From: Leptonema sp964619535
GTDB taxonomy: Bacteria; Spirochaetota; Leptospiria; Leptospirales; Leptonemataceae
NCBI GenBank assembly: GCA_964619535.1
Contig: CAZUEX010000003.1
Span: 1-64,000 of the forward strand
Length of the DNA: 64,000 nucleotides
Direction of reading: 5' to 3'
The position numbers were made by a program, and so were the translations under genes. Under the pieces are notes generated by a model, which saw only the letters and a list, made by a program, of their open reading frames with translations, was not told where the DNA came from and did not search any database. Of the stretch, positions 62,635-64,000 are shown one piece after another (within the stretch, counting starts at the first letter, position 1; each line of letters opens with the position of its first letter).

Positions 62635-63795
62635 TCAAAACCTCATGGTATAGGAGATGGGCATGAAATTCACCTCCATCTTGCTTCTCGAATGACGCCG
62701 ATCGGCCCTGTAGGCCTGAAACTGATAGGCGAAGACAATGACATCCCACCAGAAATGAAGTGCGATTCCTTCGCGAATATCCCCTCCGTTCTTATGCTGT
62801 AAAAACGCGAAATAGTAGCCATACAGGGTCTGGGGAAGCACAGATGCGACAGAAGCACCGCCCTGCAGATGGGCAAGACCGAACAGGGTACCCGAAACCA
62901 ATCCTCCTGTAACCACCCCATGTCGACGGGATAAGGAATGGTTCAGGTATCCGCGAAAAAATGCCTCTTCTGCAACGGCAGCATTCATCGACTGGTAGAT
63001 CGTCAAAAACTCTCGTGTACCATCTGTCATGAAGCGATCGTTCACCAGCGTTGTTTCGTTATACGGGCCGCTCACTCCGATTGCAGCGGCAAGCATCACC
63101 AGCGGCGCATAAACCCATGGACTGGAAAGATACTCCCACCGAAAAGGCGCGATCAGAAGCTCTTCTATGCGCTCATCCTGTCTGCCACCGCCGGCATCCC
63201 GATAACTGGAATAGACCGAATAGAGGAGCGTACTCTGTGCCATCAACGCATAGGCATCGGCCATCTCTGTACGCGTATTGGTTCGGCTGTATTCGCCATA
63301 TTCCACCAGTGGATTCGTTTCGGCAATCTTTCCGTCCCTGATCATACGCATCTGTCGATCGTAGGCCGTCTCAAGACCAAGGGGAGGCAGCGTGTACAGC
63401 ACGTTATCGGAATACAGAATGCCCTGTCGCATCAGATGGCGACCGAGAAGTACCTCTTCCAGATCGTAGGTAATCCGACGGTCTTCCAAGGCGATGTAAT
63501 CATCTTTTGAAGCCAGCCGGCTGGCAGCAGAGATCGAGCCCGAATAAAGGCCAAACTGAAATATGGCCGTGCCGTAATTTCCCAACACCGCCTGACCGAG
63601 ACCGGGTATAATACCGAGGAATGCGGCCCGATCCGGACTGATGCTCCGATGAGAGGAAGACGTGCTCCTGTCCCACCACGAGGGCTTTGCTGGCATGGGT
63701 TCAGGCACGTTCGGCGGTTCTTCAGGCTCCTGGGCTATCAGGGCCGTTGCTGTTAGAAGCCAGACAGAGCAGACAACGAATGCGCTTTTTGCCAC
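62635..63795 (-). CDS. CPBP-family intramembrane metalloprotease
   Basis: A 386-residue membrane protein with a signal peptide ending LIAQ. The three CPBP motifs are visible: AEEAFFRGY (EExxxR), FGLAHL (FxxxH) and HFWWD. An N-terminal part (FLGIIPGLGQAVLGNYGTA) resembles DUF5683-type small membrane domains, so the protein may be a fusion. It may cleave prenylated or membrane peptides. It is followed by a lipoprotein gene at two bases. Confidence 0.82.
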   Translation of the reverse strand: MAKSAFVVCSVWLLTATALIAQEPEEPPNVPEPMPAKPSWWDRSTSSSHRSISPDRAAFLGIIPGLGQAVLGNYGTAIFQFGLYSGSISAASRLASKDDYIALEDRRITYDLEEVLLGRHLMRQGILYSDNVLYTLPPLGLETAYDRQMRMIRDGKIAETNPLVEYGEYSRTNTRTEMADAYALMAQSTLLYSVYSSYRDAGGGRQDERIEELLIAPFRWEYLSSPWVYAPLVMLAAAIGVSGPYNETTLVNDRFMTDGTREFLTIYQSMNAAVAEEAFFRGYLNHSLSRRHGVVTGGLVSGTLFGLAHLQGGASVASVLPQTLYGYYFAFLQHKNGGDIREGIALHFWWDVIVFAYQFQAYRADRRHSRSKMEVNFMPISYTMRF

Positions 63796-63867
63796 ACAGC
63801 TATGTCACCGCCACAGCATGAAAGTCAAGCTTTTACAAGGTTCTTTTCTAATCTAAGCGGGAGCCAG

Positions 63868-63999
63868 CTATTCCCCCTGCACAGGGTACGGCAGCTTCAG
63901 TCGTGCAAACCGACGCAGATCCTTTTCAGCAAACCATCCAGCGTTCATCTCTACGGCATACAGGGCAGGCTGTGACGATTGATAGATACGCTCCCCTCC
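63868..63999 (-). CDS. C-terminal end of a DUF192 protein, cut by the window edge
   Basis: On the minus strand the last 43 codons end at a TAG at 63868-63870. The sequence ALYAVEMNAGWFAEKDLRR matches the end of DUF192, which carries a conserved E-x3-G-W-like pattern. The start is beyond the window. The family is an exported small fold of unknown function. Confidence 0.62.
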   Translation of the reverse strand, partial: GGERIYQSSQPALYAVEMNAGWFAEKDLRRFARLKLPYPVQGE

Positions 64000-64000
64000 A

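Overview
This window reads as a chromosomal segment of a spirochaete of the family Leptospiraceae. The GC content is moderate (by eye a little above 50%), so a Leptonema-like genus fits better than low-GC Leptospira; this is inference. The evidence is a close relative of the Leptospira lipoprotein LipL21 (11334-11918), a DUF1564 protein (a family known mainly from Leptospira), many lipoproteins with relaxed spirochaetal lipoboxes, and a possible FcpA-like flagellar-coiling protein. No rRNA, tRNA, insertion sequence or prophage was recognised. Genes are dense, often with overlapping stops and starts, and most are housekeeping or cell-envelope genes.

Layout. 1-310: a two-spacer CRISPR fragment with a Cas12a-type (type V-A) repeat, cut inside the repeat at both ends and joined on the right to what looks like the tail of a lost gene. 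320-7310: superoxide dismutase, a chemoreceptor-like protein, FolE2, MnmC, an M50-type membrane protease and a UDP-xylose-synthase-like epimerase. 7366-13164: TetR regulator, a DUF2079 membrane protein coupled to a lipoprotein, LipL21, and two lytic transglycosylases. 13249-19221: membrane protein, MscS channel, a LemA-TPM-TPM operon, an SGNH lipoprotein with an outer-membrane-type partner, and a bactofilin. 19391-28209: Lon, a TMEM43-family protein, the FcpA-like candidate, DUF2225, TruA and two surface proteins. 28270-37463: thioesterase, PrmA, a large coiled-coil protein, a solitary nucleotidyltransferase, UvrB, an RsbW-like kinase, an EamA transporter, a nitrilase and HolB. 37972-42309: a compact surface locus (lipoprotein, BamA/D15-type barrel, lipoprotein, CsgG-like/DUF4384 protein, omega-amidase-like nitrilase). 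42306-50832: methyltransferase, four-cluster ferredoxin, PlsC, a PAS-GGDEF-EAL signalling protein, crotonase, HpcH-type aldolase and a voltage-sensor-like protein. 50829-64000: a broken GNAT gene, PurE-PurK, GyrA, DUF2231, DUF1564, PIN-TRAM protein, CarD, thiolase, GluQ-RS, TetR, a CPBP protease and the end of a DUF192 gene.

The points most worth following are the type V-A CRISPR fragment with circularly permuted ends, the five-gene surface locus at 37972-42309, the frameshifted GNAT remnant before purE, and several divergent gene pairs whose start codons touch or overlap. No cas gene lies inside the window, so whether the CRISPR fragment belongs to a live system must be settled from sequence to the left.
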